Shown piece after piece: positions 32,501-39,073 of a stretch of 61,817 bases of DNA. A model generated the notes under the pieces. The model saw only the letters and a program-made list of their open reading frames with translations, searched no databases and was not told the origin of the DNA. A program made the position numbers and the translations under genes. The stretch's first letter is position 1. Each line of letters starts with the position of its first letter. Source of the stretch: a virus. The stretch is from positions 1 through 61,817 of the IMG/VR virus record IMGVR_UViG_3300036906_000071; one strand, written 5' to 3'.

Positions 32501-35194
32501 GTCAGCCTTCTGCGCTTCGGAGATGGCCGGCTCGCTCGCCACCGGCAGCGTCACCCCCTGCACTCCGCGTGCGGGTTCTGGCGCTACGACTTGCGCTTCG
32601 CGGGTGGCTTCGGGGCGCGCGGCGGGAGCTTCCGCCCCTTGCTGGCCTGGTTCCACTCCTCCACGTTCACCCCCTGTTGCTCCAGCTTCTTGCGGTGGGC
32701 GTTGAAGAACGCCTCCTGCGCCTTGCTCCGGTACGGCATTGGCTGTCTCCTGTCTCGTCCGCGCCGCTTGCTCGGCCGCCTCGTGCTGTTGAATGATCTT
32801 GCGCTCCAGTACCTCGGCCTCGGCGTCCTTGCCCTGCTGGCGAAGCTCCTGGGCCTTGCGGTAGTCGTCGTGCGTCGCCTCCGCCGCGCGCTCCATCTCC
32901 GGCGTCTGGATCAGCACCTCGGCCCGCTTCACCGGCTCATTTTCCACACCCGCTTCGCGAGCAGCTCCCTCAGTGTTGACAATGGCTTGCGTCTGCCGGA
33001 CGGCATTCTTGCCCGGCTCGCCTGTTACCGTGCCGTTCACGCTCTCCACCGGCATCGTCTGGTCCAGGTTCCGCAGCACATGGTCCGCCGCCGCCTGGTC
33101 CGGCACCGTCACCTTCGCGGCTGCAATATCACCAATTTGGCTCGGTGCTACGCCCTGCTCTTCAGTTTTATTGATGATGCGCCCACTGTCTTTTGAGTCA
33201 CGCACCGCCTTCAAATTCGCGCCGGGTACTCCTTCGGTTGCCGCCTCCACCGCATCTCCAATGTGGGGTGCTTGCCTCTCCGCGCTCGCGCGCAGTGCTT
33301 CCACATCGTTTGTGGCGTGAAGTGGCGGCTTTCGCGCGGCATCTGCCATGACTCGCCGCTGTCCCTCGGAGTTTATCTCAGAGGGTGAACCACCACCCTG
33401 GACTGCCTCCGCAACGCGCGTAGCGGCCTGCTGCGCCCGATACTCTGCCACCGCCTCCGGTTTGATGGGTAGTACCTTGTCCATCACCCCCTCAACTCCA
33501 CCCTTCACCGCATGGCGCGCGGCCATCCCAGCCATCGCACCATCGATGATTGCCGAGGTAGCCAGCGCTGCCGCTTTCTCATGGTCGCCAGCCTGATAAG
33601 CCTTCCATGCCTCCGGCGTCTCTTGAATCACCCCGCGCGCCATCTGTCCGCCAAAATACAGGCTCACCAACTTCGATTCCGGCATGGTGGCAATCAGCGC
33701 AGCTTGGTCAAGCCGGCTGAAGTCGCTGAGTTTGTCGCGTACAGCTTTGGCCACCGCACCTGGGATTCCAGTAGAGCTCTGCCTCCAATTTCGGGTCAGC
33801 AACTCTCGCTGTTGCGGAGTTAGCCTGGTTGGGTCAATGTTCCCTTTGGCAGCCTCGCCCTTCAGCACTGCAACCTGGTCCTGCTCCTCGGCGGTCAGCG
33901 GTACATCGCGTGGGATCAGACGTGGGACGCGCGATTCAAGATCGGCGGTGGTGGTTGCCTTCTGTTGGCCATACTGCTGCTCCTCGGCTGGAGTCAGACG
34001 ATGGATGTTGCCCAGTTGTGCGCGGTCTTTGTCGGTGAGTAGAAGGCTCTGGACAATGCTCCCGTAGCCCTCCTTCTCCATCGGCACACCCTGCGCAGCC
34101 ACGTCGCGCGGTGTAGGCAGGGGTGCCACTGTGGGCGATGCGGGAGTATAGGGCTGGATGTGGGGTGCTGTACGTCCGTTGATGTTGGGCAGCGCCGCTT
34201 GCTGTTCATGGAGTTGCTGGGCATAGGCTGTGGCATGTTCCGGTGTGTCGAAAATACCAATGGTTTTGCCGTACTTCTGATAGTAGGCTTCAGCCTCTGA
34301 GGGTTTGCCGTTGATGCGCTTATCGGACAGAATATGAGGCGGTTTTCCATCCTCGCCGTCGGTGACGCGCGGCACTAAAACCTCACCCTGATCCGTTCCA
34401 AAGCTGGTTGACCAAAGTGTGCTTGACTGATTGGGACCAGCCTGGGGATTGGGAACAATCGGGCGATCATTGATGTTAACGTTGCTGCTGCCGTGTTTCA
34501 TCCCAACCGGGTTTCCCCACACTGTCTGGGGCACACTGGCGCGCACCTGTTGCGCTTGCTGGCCCATTGTTGTAGGTTCTGGCAGCTTCGGAAGACGGTA
34601 GGCAACATCCCCCGCGTGCTCACGCGCAAGCTCACGGTTGGCGCCCTCCTCCAGACTTTGAGCCTGAAAGGGGCTGGCCGGCGGCGGCGCGAGCGGGGCG
34701 GGACCGGGGGCATTCAGGGGATTGTCGGCAGTGGTTGGTACGGGGGCTTGACCGGGCCGCGCCAGCAGTTGCGGCAGAGTCGTAGGAGCAGACTGTAACT
34801 GATACTGTGTATCGCGGGCGGCGATAGGGGTTGCTGGGCGAGGCGCTGTGTATAGGAATGGGTTGGGGGGCTTGGGTGCCCCACCCGCCGCTGCCTGTGG
34901 TGCAGCAACCCCACTATTTGCAGGAGATATGGGTTTATTGGGATCGCCACTTGAGCGCATACCCACCGGAGCACCAGAGACTCCTCTGCTGTAGACCGTG
35001 GGCGTAAACCCAGCCTCGGTCTGCTCCATTGTGGGGTATCCCAGTGGTTGAGTTGGAGGGTGTAAAGCATCCGGTGCGGTTGCCGACCCGATGACCTTAT
35101 ACCCGTCGGGGATGTCGCTGTAGGCCGGCGGCGGGGCCGATGGCAGTACCTTGTAGCCATCCGGCACATCGCTATATTGCTGGCTACCGTCCAT
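23534..35194 (-). CDS. Giant polyvalent virion protein
   Basis: A 3,886-residue protein; the ATG at 35194 shares a base with the upstream stop (TAATG). The N-terminus has two copies of a YSDxPDGYKV motif. Near 900 there is a ParB-like domain (GVVRMPVSDI, VNGHHRLQLA). Near 1455 there is a zeta-toxin-like P-loop (TASPGSGKT), and near 1820 EEAAHQWQ suggests a metallopeptidase. Near 2660 lies the conserved IEEIQSDWHQKGR module. The last ~700 residues resemble the LPD38-type domain of polyvalent proteins. Such proteins are carried in the head and injected with DNA to defend it. Linkers overlap four small genes. Confidence 0.85.
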   Translation of the reverse strand: MDGSQQYSDVPDGYKVLPSAPPPAYSDIPDGYKVIGSATAPDALHPPTQPLGYPTMEQTEAGFTPTVYSRGVSGAPVGMRSSGDPNKPISPANSGVAAPQAAAGGAPKPPNPFLYTAPRPATPIAARDTQYQLQSAPTTLPQLLARPGQAPVPTTADNPLNAPGPAPLAPPPASPFQAQSLEEGANRELAREHAGDVAYRLPKLPEPTTMGQQAQQVRASVPQTVWGNPVGMKHGSSNVNINDRPIVPNPQAGPNQSSTLWSTSFGTDQGEVLVPRVTDGEDGKPPHILSDKRINGKPSEAEAYYQKYGKTIGIFDTPEHATAYAQQLHEQQAALPNINGRTAPHIQPYTPASPTVAPLPTPRDVAAQGVPMEKEGYGSIVQSLLLTDKDRAQLGNIHRLTPAEEQQYGQQKATTTADLESRVPRLIPRDVPLTAEEQDQVAVLKGEAAKGNIDPTRLTPQQRELLTRNWRQSSTGIPGAVAKAVRDKLSDFSRLDQAALIATMPESKLVSLYFGGQMARGVIQETPEAWKAYQAGDHEKAAALATSAIIDGAMAGMAARHAVKGGVEGVMDKVLPIKPEAVAEYRAQQAATRVAEAVQGGGSPSEINSEGQRRVMADAARKPPLHATNDVEALRASAERQAPHIGDAVEAATEGVPGANLKAVRDSKDSGRIINKTEEQGVAPSQIGDIAAAKVTVPDQAAADHVLRNLDQTMPVESVNGTVTGEPGKNAVRQTQAIVNTEGAAREAGVENEPVKRAEVLIQTPEMERAAEATHDDYRKAQELRQQGKDAEAEVLERKIIQQHEAAEQAARTRQETANAVPEQGAGGVLQRPPQEAGATGGERGGVEPGQQGAEAPAARPEATREAQVVAPEPARGVQGVTLPVASEPAISEAQKADGVVRMPVSDITLDPQRFQYKMNTDRSGVTNLLKGRKWNNDLAGVVSVWKDPETGKTYAVNGHHRLQLAQENGVPDIDVKKIDAPTAAAARAVGALQNIAEGRGTAMDAAKFFRDSGFTPEKLDDLGISMGEATAANGVALSRLDPSLFDQVVSGKLRQGRAIAIGNATADAADQEAIVKLIQKREAKGGKVTDDVVDELARMVKGAQQTTETQQGLFGAQEMTRSLALEKAEISSAVRDRIAQERRTFQSVADTGKAAMLGKVEGQQLKPEENARIARDAAQAQEIYDRLSTRGGTIDDILNRAARELADGGNANGIKQRAYDDIRAELSKAVPGGADSGRAGVQEAAQARPAGRPPIPPTRRAGAERPAAAAAGAGSAERRVAWTAGRQSTPVEVRGPDGEWRPGTLEHYNPGWNGNKASGRVTLDDAARTKVRNVPVGEMRLPEPVKAGSKRYVGPDQRKGSMAPVTGSDAEKANINYTKENLPKLVDQYLAKHSVDGVATIATDAAKEMYSDFQKDPTRAERDVHTSAAAVASAALNTELAAPVKAGKDMVDIVTASPGSGKTFTQSAEAESRVGLRVEDIMTDPKDSSILIDKILASGRRPVIRWIYVDDPKTTVNRMVMRAVGHDGKPGIGRTVNVDYMAKAYTDLPKTLLAMMDKYGDQIGVQGIDNSGAKGSEKLLENTRQTLEEMKQLKQDEVAQQMQEELKALKDKGVFDGDRGKAIYAAAEAPSILPSAAGATEAGGPRDRTEGDRGSAQAGEGRPEVRSQVLNPQDKEIAENETRASNRKSQLAAAVGRDQHENAAAHKSAVVEAGGRKHLVLDADGEGVWHRLFGQIKDSKLGKLLGARQSWTGMTLTKEQVNTAIAFMKAVQGDLDALGMPDEGARAGYERMVKLLKEAQNEQGGASILRGDYRGDTAREEAAHQWQREHGLDNSYAMTSVADQPEFAEIADGLRRIGYREAKPSVVAMELMAKAMAGDPAFKIGDEERVSMVRSFLTEAVEEKGPGILQDLPETDPRLKAVIDEVRRGYDYGDEYNQGAAGRSASAARGGGGQTGGEVRQTDGAGPHDRGGGRPIAEGGERGVSEGGAPQGELTTPLYRDFEDYAAQHDAGRQGYGDPALSRSNSSTSHTSWKAALKNQDAKDAALTERREALRQDYSHALAAGEIREMTESQRLARTAAGHPDNEAVQAAQRILEKRAQQGKPPIPPAFQRARPAGYEPLKGTSVAFPGMEDLVREREEVTARDAAIRDAEERWEKAARAYSAAKEGSPQEARANDLLDQLDGELERLREQARQAEVRPRTQAEETAGRDRGDYRLSHQQYRSAREGSRLQPPKPPPSRALPGMEGADAERAQAEAEQQGRELTERLREPGANISKKAGQMERESPLFFGTGAGGQDTLFQRTEEKPNEKVVDMLTRGKTGAYTLDHWLKNQPGVKILSIEREAVDPAKLTRLQDWTREGKLADWKRSNVSAKDFPAAEVVRTAGGDVLYEGTHRAEYAKRQGEQLPAKVYTIQTRDDAPRSEGSILFQRAVEDKEANRQNPWFLKSARILGEKMKGPMPGDALVRMLENNGVKAEELKWSGLEELRGRPRVTPAEVQQHLAENTIKVEEVTKGDHVPKERPQVRLEASDVRKTEHQYVANDPNTGREFQVDQGYVGSARIRAAHYLTNLMNSRALSERSESDRSSEPKYGTYTLPGGENYREKLLILSDPASRAKPGTRAAMGLERGQSFHSGHWAEDDVLAHIRFNDRTAPDGKKLLHIEEIQSDWHQKGRARGYKTPEAEEFTARYKAANDLRSVTAADSVAAFNRSDNLGYDTMGQARSAVLGHPDWAERWDVTDPRDIQSINTWRDARLAEQALEDERTRHNFGNSVPDAPFKKDWHEMAFRRAVKYAADNGYDGVSWTPGEEQAKRYYLSKQINDITLNGRGDDLDITATDLNHRRVMDSVKTTRDGLADIIGKEAAQKLLDQPEPDPNNPYAARFLHNADLRVGGEGMKGFYDKMLPDYARKFGKQWGAKVGETFVDAPSTKLDRGYDIYRPGQTESYAGPWDTAEEAAQHKDSPNDEVRMRAATKVPVLDITPEMRKAVGEQGVSMFQKSEDKEYKPDWVKEAQGRGEWEPMPRPERTEPAEEQRPLPLGGPSVWKRALGAYTDWRDEAPNAGSDTRELLRDKRGQMDRSVLQLKQSLGEMRKDFEGLAKAKTADMIDSWEHGRFDEIDPKHREQAKVLYNIGLDDWHALEKLDPEKFQNFLQNHYPHIWDRSSPGYAKVFGKQGSIFGNKKFLQPREIRYFKTALDYHLEPKSWNPVDAILERHLAIRRYIFAQDTIQQMRGQGLLRMFKSPKDAPADWTQINDRFATVTHMNADGERVLDGHYYAPDAAAKSFNNFVSQGLIGRNAMLDAAFDVNRSMNATQLALSAFHATASTVNLAIGDISLGLEEALQGRGLSAAKHIARGVSTVGPVARHLYVGNKVLREYYEAGARPSRYNLLERTVAPMGEYLNPGSAARYQAEVNWITRSGWRPEQALRLDAPRWKQVTEDIRRGDWFKGAKGAVPATIDLAGSWLMRGMIPRIKAGTLQDMTANILAEATRRGWDDAEIRRRVQDASDSVDYRYGQMIYDNRFWNKTAQHLAQLGVRSVGWQSGTYMEYGGAVTDTARAFARAAARRRPELTHKMAFSLATPIFTGMFSAAATYLMTGHAPDTEKHGLKAYAMVETPDGTMLSIPGYTKNLMAVGEDVAQNTVPWRTAFNFASPGINVAAEMMMNSDYYGRQIRNEDDPWFSRNLGSSQAGEYAKYIASKYVPFSIESMQRQRQNAGGGEFSDITKKSLGLMGLLGYAGFQPATKIVQNSSAMNLAEHYMQENPEAPRTREQAEHSESERNLVQALRAGNLDDRKLNEALVDGKITEREFQTAQEEAFEPPLERMAKRLSLQQNLQIWKKATPEERAALQGVIGKKANEAYVKDPASMEPFEAELNDVMKVDSNP
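29209..29397 (-). CDS. Nested small gene 4 inside the giant gene
   Basis: A 62-residue charged helical protein (MATSTTKALRDAVHRRHEAA) in the +1 frame. AGGGGG lies 7 bases before the ATG. Its codons are strongly G/C-ended, while the giant frame here has poor third positions and reads as Gly/Arg-rich filler. Function unknown. Confidence 0.6.
   Translation of the reverse strand: MATSTTKALRDAVHRRHEAAVDKLGAKFAKQMGPVHMTGVEDDPLLKVANEVFQKAARRKVN
30181..30345 (-). CDS. Nested small gene 3 inside the giant gene
   Basis: A 54-residue protein in the +1 frame, with a GGGGG site 6 bases before the ATG. The second half (VAREIAQKGIEDLHKRAKDD) is an amphipathic helix. The giant frame over this stretch is low-complexity (Gly/Arg/Glu). 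Function unknown. Confidence 0.6.
   Translation of the reverse strand: MVTEERQSMQQPKPQVSSPAQQVPLKQVAREIAQKGIEDLHKRAKDDPKFGVKY
31351..31557 (-). CDS. Nested small gene 2 inside the giant gene
   Basis: A 68-residue protein in the +1 frame with GGAGGG 7 bases before the ATG. It has a helical centre (LAEQTAAVREFKKLRKHG) and a Pro/Gln-rich tail. The giant frame here is Ala/Gly/Arg filler. Confidence 0.6.
   Translation of the reverse strand: MASNSEPTTTSGQSYQKLSLAEQTAAVREFKKLRKHGQPAVPPSPPPAEPEPSAQQQQQPEPGQQNAE
32584..32739 (-). CDS. Nested small gene 1 inside the giant gene
   Basis: A 51-residue basic protein in the +1 frame, with AGGAG 7 bases before the ATG. MPYRSKAQEAFFNAHRKKLE and VEEWNQASKGRKLP follow the pattern of a common small phage protein family, which is the best evidence that these nested frames are real genes. 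Confidence 0.7.
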   Translation of the reverse strand: MPYRSKAQEAFFNAHRKKLEQQGVNVEEWNQASKGRKLPPRAPKPPAKRKS

Positions 35195-36654
35195 TATGCC
35201 TTCACCCACTTGCCGTTGGTCTTCACTTCAACCGTGCCATCCGGTGCCTGGCGGTGAGTTCCGTCCGGGGCTGGCTGTGGTTTTGCTGCGGCGTTTGGTG
35301 CTGCTGGCGCCGGTGCAGCAGTATCCGGTTTCCACGATCCATCCGGTTGAATGGTCATGTGGTTAGCCGTGCCGCCAGCTTCTTCGAGGGCAGATTCGTA
35401 CTTGTCCTGGGCCTCCTGCATGTCCGCCAACCAATTCTGTAGTGTATACCGCCCCCCTGCCTTATCCCTCCTGTCGCGTAGCAGGGTCGTCGCAGCATCC
35501 ATTGCAGACTTCTTTTCGTCGAGTATCTTGTTGGCGAGGGCCGGAGGAATCGGTGCGCCGGAGCCTTTGTCTGGCCGCCCTGCCGCCGTGGTATTGATCT
35601 GCTCGAGTGCCTCCATGGTTAGCTTCTGGCCGGGGTTGTTCTGCCGCCAGACGCTCAGTGCTTGGCTGCGCGCAATCTCCTCCGCCGTCGCCTGTCGCGG
35701 GTCGAAGAGCTTCCCATTCGCCCTGAAGAAGGTGGCATTTTGCCCCGTCAGCCCCAGCCGGTTCGCCTGCGTGTTCCATGCGTCGAAATTCGCCAACATC
35801 TCCAGCGACTTTGCCTTGGCCTTGGCCTCCGGCGTCTCGTTTGCATTCCGCGCCGCCGCATCCACAGATTCGTTCGCGTTCTTCACATTCGCGTTGGCCC
35901 CGGTTGTCAGGTCGCCGGCCAGCTTGCCGCTCGCGTCAATCTGCTTTGCCTTGGCGGCTGTCGCGTCCACCCGCGCCTTCCAGGCCTCCTTCGCCACCGC
36001 CGCCTGGGCCTGCGTATCGCCAAGCTCCTGCTTCCGCTCGGCCTCTTCCCGCCCATAGCTGGCGTTCGGCGCGCCATAGGCCGTCCCGCCGCGAATGTCC
36101 TGCGGCTCGATCGCGCCCACCAGCCCTCCGGGAATCCCACCCGTCAGGTATCCAACCGCGCCCGACCGCACTCCCCGCCCAATCCGCTGCATCACGGTCG
36201 GCTTATACTGCGCCAGCATCGCTCCCGTGCCCTCGCTCCGCCCCGCCGCCGTGTCCTCCGGCGTCATCGTCCGCAGCGGCGTTGGGGCGCTCTTCGCCGC
36301 AGCCTTCTGGTTCAGCGCATCCAGTTGTGGATTGTCTGTCGGGATCTCGTTCTCCGCCCCCGCAGCCGCCCCCATCTCCCGCTGCAAGCCCGCCAGCCCA
36401 GCCATGCTGTAGTCCTGCGCCGTCGTCGGCGATGCCGTCGCCGGAATGGGCGCTGCTGCCGCCGGTGCTGAAGCTCCGGCCGGCGGAGGCGTTCCCTGGC
36501 CGGCGGTCTCCGCTCTGGGATAGCCCTGGCTATAGGCTGGCACGGGGACATCCCGAATCGCCATCAGCTCATCGATCGACAATGGCGTTGCCGCGCTGGG
36601 ATACTTCGCCAGATCGCCCGAATCCAGGTTGCTGCTGTACTTATCGTCCGCCAT
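35194..36654 (-). CDS. Internal virion-like coiled-coil protein
   Basis: A 486-residue protein rich in Ala, Lys and Gln, with a Pro/Ala-rich N-terminal third, a short Gly-rich hydrophobic patch (~155-175) and long helices. The C-terminus has a DGSWKPD / DGTVEVKTNGKWVKA repeat-like end. It sits between a tail-associated gene and the giant gene and overlaps both (14 bp and 1 bp), as ejection proteins of short-tailed phages do. The role is inferred from position. Confidence 0.65.
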   Translation of the reverse strand: MADDKYSSNLDSGDLAKYPSAATPLSIDELMAIRDVPVPAYSQGYPRAETAGQGTPPPAGASAPAAAAPIPATASPTTAQDYSMAGLAGLQREMGAAAGAENEIPTDNPQLDALNQKAAAKSAPTPLRTMTPEDTAAGRSEGTGAMLAQYKPTVMQRIGRGVRSGAVGYLTGGIPGGLVGAIEPQDIRGGTAYGAPNASYGREEAERKQELGDTQAQAAVAKEAWKARVDATAAKAKQIDASGKLAGDLTTGANANVKNANESVDAAARNANETPEAKAKAKSLEMLANFDAWNTQANRLGLTGQNATFFRANGKLFDPRQATAEEIARSQALSVWRQNNPGQKLTMEALEQINTTAAGRPDKGSGAPIPPALANKILDEKKSAMDAATTLLRDRRDKAGGRYTLQNWLADMQEAQDKYESALEEAGGTANHMTIQPDGSWKPDTAAPAPAAPNAAAKPQPAPDGTHRQAPDGTVEVKTNGKWVKA

Positions 36655-37480
36655 TGCCCACCGCCTTCTTTAGCGCCAGATTGAAGAGCCACTGGAAGAA
36701 CCGCCGCAACCTCTTCCGCGTCTGGATCTTCTTCGCCATCCGCTTGCCCCAGCGTCCATACGCCGCCAGCACCGTCGGCCCATACCAGTGCGCGCGGAAG
36801 TCGCTGCCAAGCCATCTGCGCACAAGAATTGTGCGCGGGTCGGCCCAGCCGCCCCACAGCTCCGCCGCAATCCAGCAGCGTCCTGCCGCATTTTCCACAA
36901 TCGTATTTGCAGCCTGTTGCTGTTGCTCCAGATAGCTTGGCATCTCGCCAGCCTTCTGCTCTTCACCCAGCGCTCCAGCCGCCAGTTCGCCCTCGTCCTT
37001 GGCCAGGCCCATCTGCTGCCCAGTCACCCCTGCCTGCATTCCCGGCACTGCCTGATAGCCGCCCAGCGCCTTCTCGTTGTATCCGGCCTCCTGGCCGATC
37101 CGCTCCTGGTTCGCGCCCGCCACCTGCCCGCCCATGGTGCGCTGCGCCTGCTGCGCCGCCTCTTCCGCGCCCGCCACCGCGCCGCCCACATTCGCGCCGG
37201 TGCGCACGCTTGCGCCCTCCACCGCCTGCTTGGTCGCGTCGCTCACCCCCGCCGCCGTGTCGGCAAGCTGCTGGTTCTGCGCCGTCTGGAACTCGCCGCC
37301 CGCCACATAGGGGTTTGCCGAGGCAAACTTCCCCAACTGCGACTGGAAATTGTTAACGTCGCCCTGCTGGGTGGCAATGTCGCCCGGGACCGCGCCAAAC
37401 GCAGTTGTCGAATTTGCGTTGAGGGTTTGGTTCTGACTCTTGGCTGTATCTACTACCTGTCCTTCTTGGGCTCGGCTCAT
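36641..37480 (-). CDS. Virion protein with conserved CxIAAELxGG C-terminal domain
   Basis: A 279-residue protein. The first ~200 residues are Gln/Ala/Gly-rich helices. The last ~75 begin CWIAAELWGGW and match a short C-terminal domain found at the ends of many phage structural proteins, followed by a strongly basic tail. The start at 37480 has a GAGG site. It is probably an internal or tail-associated protein. Confidence 0.65.
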   Translation of the reverse strand: MSRAQEGQVVDTAKSQNQTLNANSTTAFGAVPGDIATQQGDVNNFQSQLGKFASANPYVAGGEFQTAQNQQLADTAAGVSDATKQAVEGASVRTGANVGGAVAGAEEAAQQAQRTMGGQVAGANQERIGQEAGYNEKALGGYQAVPGMQAGVTGQQMGLAKDEGELAAGALGEEQKAGEMPSYLEQQQQAANTIVENAAGRCWIAAELWGGWADPRTILVRRWLGSDFRAHWYGPTVLAAYGRWGKRMAKKIQTRKRLRRFFQWLFNLALKKAVGNGGR

Positions 37481-37487
37481 CGTGTCC

Positions 37488-37907
37488 TCACAATTCTCGA
37501 TAGAAATGGGCCAGGTCTCCATCGACTCTGGCGGTGCATAGGCGTTTCGTCAATCCATCCTCAATCTGCGAAACTCGTGTCTTCGGCACCAGCACATGAA
37601 AGTCCTGGTAACCCATCTCGCGCAGCGCATAGAAGATCGCCGGGGCCTCGTCCATCATCGCTCCGGTTACCTCTTCCCCTCCGCCAAAACACATCAACTC
37701 CAGCGTCCTTTCAAACACGGCGCTTGCGCGCACCCGTCCGCGTTCATCCACGGCCACCAGCGCCAACGCAATCTTTGGCATCGGCCGGCCCTCCCGGTCG
37801 AACACCGGCGGCACCCCGTACTTCGTTCCGTCGCGCCGGTTCTGCGCCCGGCAGTGGCGCAGCACGGCCCTCATATCCGACGGCCGCATCCTGCGAATCT
37901 CGATCAC
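37488..37907 (-). CDS. GNAT-like phage protein
   Basis: A 139-residue protein starting at a GTG that overlaps the upstream stop (GTGA). EIRRMRPSDMRAVLRHC and the following strand/helix order fit the GNAT acetyltransferase fold seen in small podoviral proteins near the internal virion genes. An acetyl-CoA loop is not obvious, so activity is uncertain. Confidence 0.65.
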   Translation of the reverse strand: MIEIRRMRPSDMRAVLRHCRAQNRRDGTKYGVPPVFDREGRPMPKIALALVAVDERGRVRASAVFERTLELMCFGGGEEVTGAMMDEAPAIFYALREMGYQDFHVLVPKTRVSQIEDGLTKRLCTARVDGDLAHFYREL

Positions 37908-38233
37908 TTCGGCCCGCTCCCGGTCCGCAGCGTTGGGTTCTGCTCCAGCTTCTCCATCACCGCCCGGTGGTGCGCGTGCAACGCCTCCAGCGTCTCCTGC
38001 TTCACCTTCTCGAAGTCTACCGGCGCGGCAGGCGTGGCCCGTCCGCACAACCTGCATGTGTCGCCGCCGAAGTGGTGGATCAGGTGGTGCTCCAGAGGCA
38101 CCAGCTTCCTGGGGTACACCTCTCTCCCGGTAATCGCGCTCACCGACGGAACCAGCACATCGGGGTTGTGAAACACCACCGTATGCGTCGCCGCCGCTGG
38201 ATCAAGCCATTCGTCTTTCTGTTGCCAGGCCAT
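37904..38233 (-). CDS. Hypothetical protein with CxxC
   Basis: A 109-residue protein with CRLCG and several His residues (PLEHHLIHHFGG) before it, possibly one zinc site, then a helical C-terminus. It overlaps the GNAT-like gene by 4 bp. It lies in the tail/virion gene run. Confidence 0.6.
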   Translation of the reverse strand: MAWQQKDEWLDPAAATHTVVFHNPDVLVPSVSAITGREVYPRKLVPLEHHLIHHFGGDTCRLCGRATPAAPVDFEKVKQETLEALHAHHRAVMEKLEQNPTLRTGSGPK

Positions 38234-38242
38234 CGCTCGCTC

Positions 38243-39073
38243 CTACACTGCTGTCAGTCTTCCGCCGTTTCCGCCGGTTGCCGTGCCGCCGCCGGGAACT
38301 GGGCTGCCAACCGTCACCACTCCCACCGGCTCCAGATTGTCCGCCAGCGTCGTTGCCAGGCTGGGCTGCAGCCGGAACTGGCTGCCGTCCCACCCCACAA
38401 ACTGCTTACTCTGCTGCACCAGCCCCACAATCGTCGCCGATGGCCGCAGGCTCTCCACCCCGCCCTTCACCGCCGTGTAGGGCGTATACTTCCCGCCCGG
38501 CCCATTCACGCTCACCACGTCGCCCGCCCCGGTCGAAGTCGATGTTACCTCCGCGTAGTTGGTCTGGTTGAACGTCCCTCCCGGCGCAATCGCGCTCGAG
38601 CTCACCAGCCCGGCGTCCACCGCCGACTGCGACGCCATCTGGTATCCAGACCAGTTCTGCCGGTCGTAGCTCACCCGCATCCGCACAAAGTGGCTGGCCC
38701 CCGGCTGGTTCAGCACCAGGCTGTTGCCCGTCGTCACTGGATGCACTGTCACATTCGACGTAAATCCCTTCACCGGCGAGGTGCTGATCTCCTTCCACAC
38801 CGGCCGCCCCGCCTGCTCGCCGTCTTCCATCGCAATCGTGATGGCGCCGTTCGCCCCGCTCGCCGCGATCGATGTGCCGGCTGGCGCCACCTGCGTCGCC
38901 GCCGCCCCCTGGGGCCGCAGCGCATTCGGGTTGGTGGCCTGGATCGCCCCCACCAGCGTCTCCGCCAGCGTGCGAAAGTCCTCCGCCGCCGCGCTTCCGC
39001 CATTCGACGCAATCGACCTGCGCACGCTCTCAATCTGCGCGCTCAACGGCAGCGGACTGGCCTGGGTGCTCAT
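38243..39073 (-). CDS. Putative tail/virion structural protein
   Basis: A 276-residue protein, beta-rich, Ser/Thr/Gly-rich and without enzyme motifs. The ATG overlaps the stop of the nozzle gene by 4 bp. VRMRVSYDRQNWSGYQMAS suggests an Ig-like fold. It is most likely a tail accessory or decoration protein. Confidence 0.6.
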   Translation of the reverse strand: MSTQASPLPLSAQIESVRRSIASNGGSAAAEDFRTLAETLVGAIQATNPNALRPQGAAATQVAPAGTSIAASGANGAITIAMEDGEQAGRPVWKEISTSPVKGFTSNVTVHPVTTGNSLVLNQPGASHFVRMRVSYDRQNWSGYQMASQSAVDAGLVSSSAIAPGGTFNQTNYAEVTSTSTGAGDVVSVNGPGGKYTPYTAVKGGVESLRPSATIVGLVQQSKQFVGWDGSQFRLQPSLATTLADNLEPVGVVTVGSPVPGGGTATGGNGGRLTAV

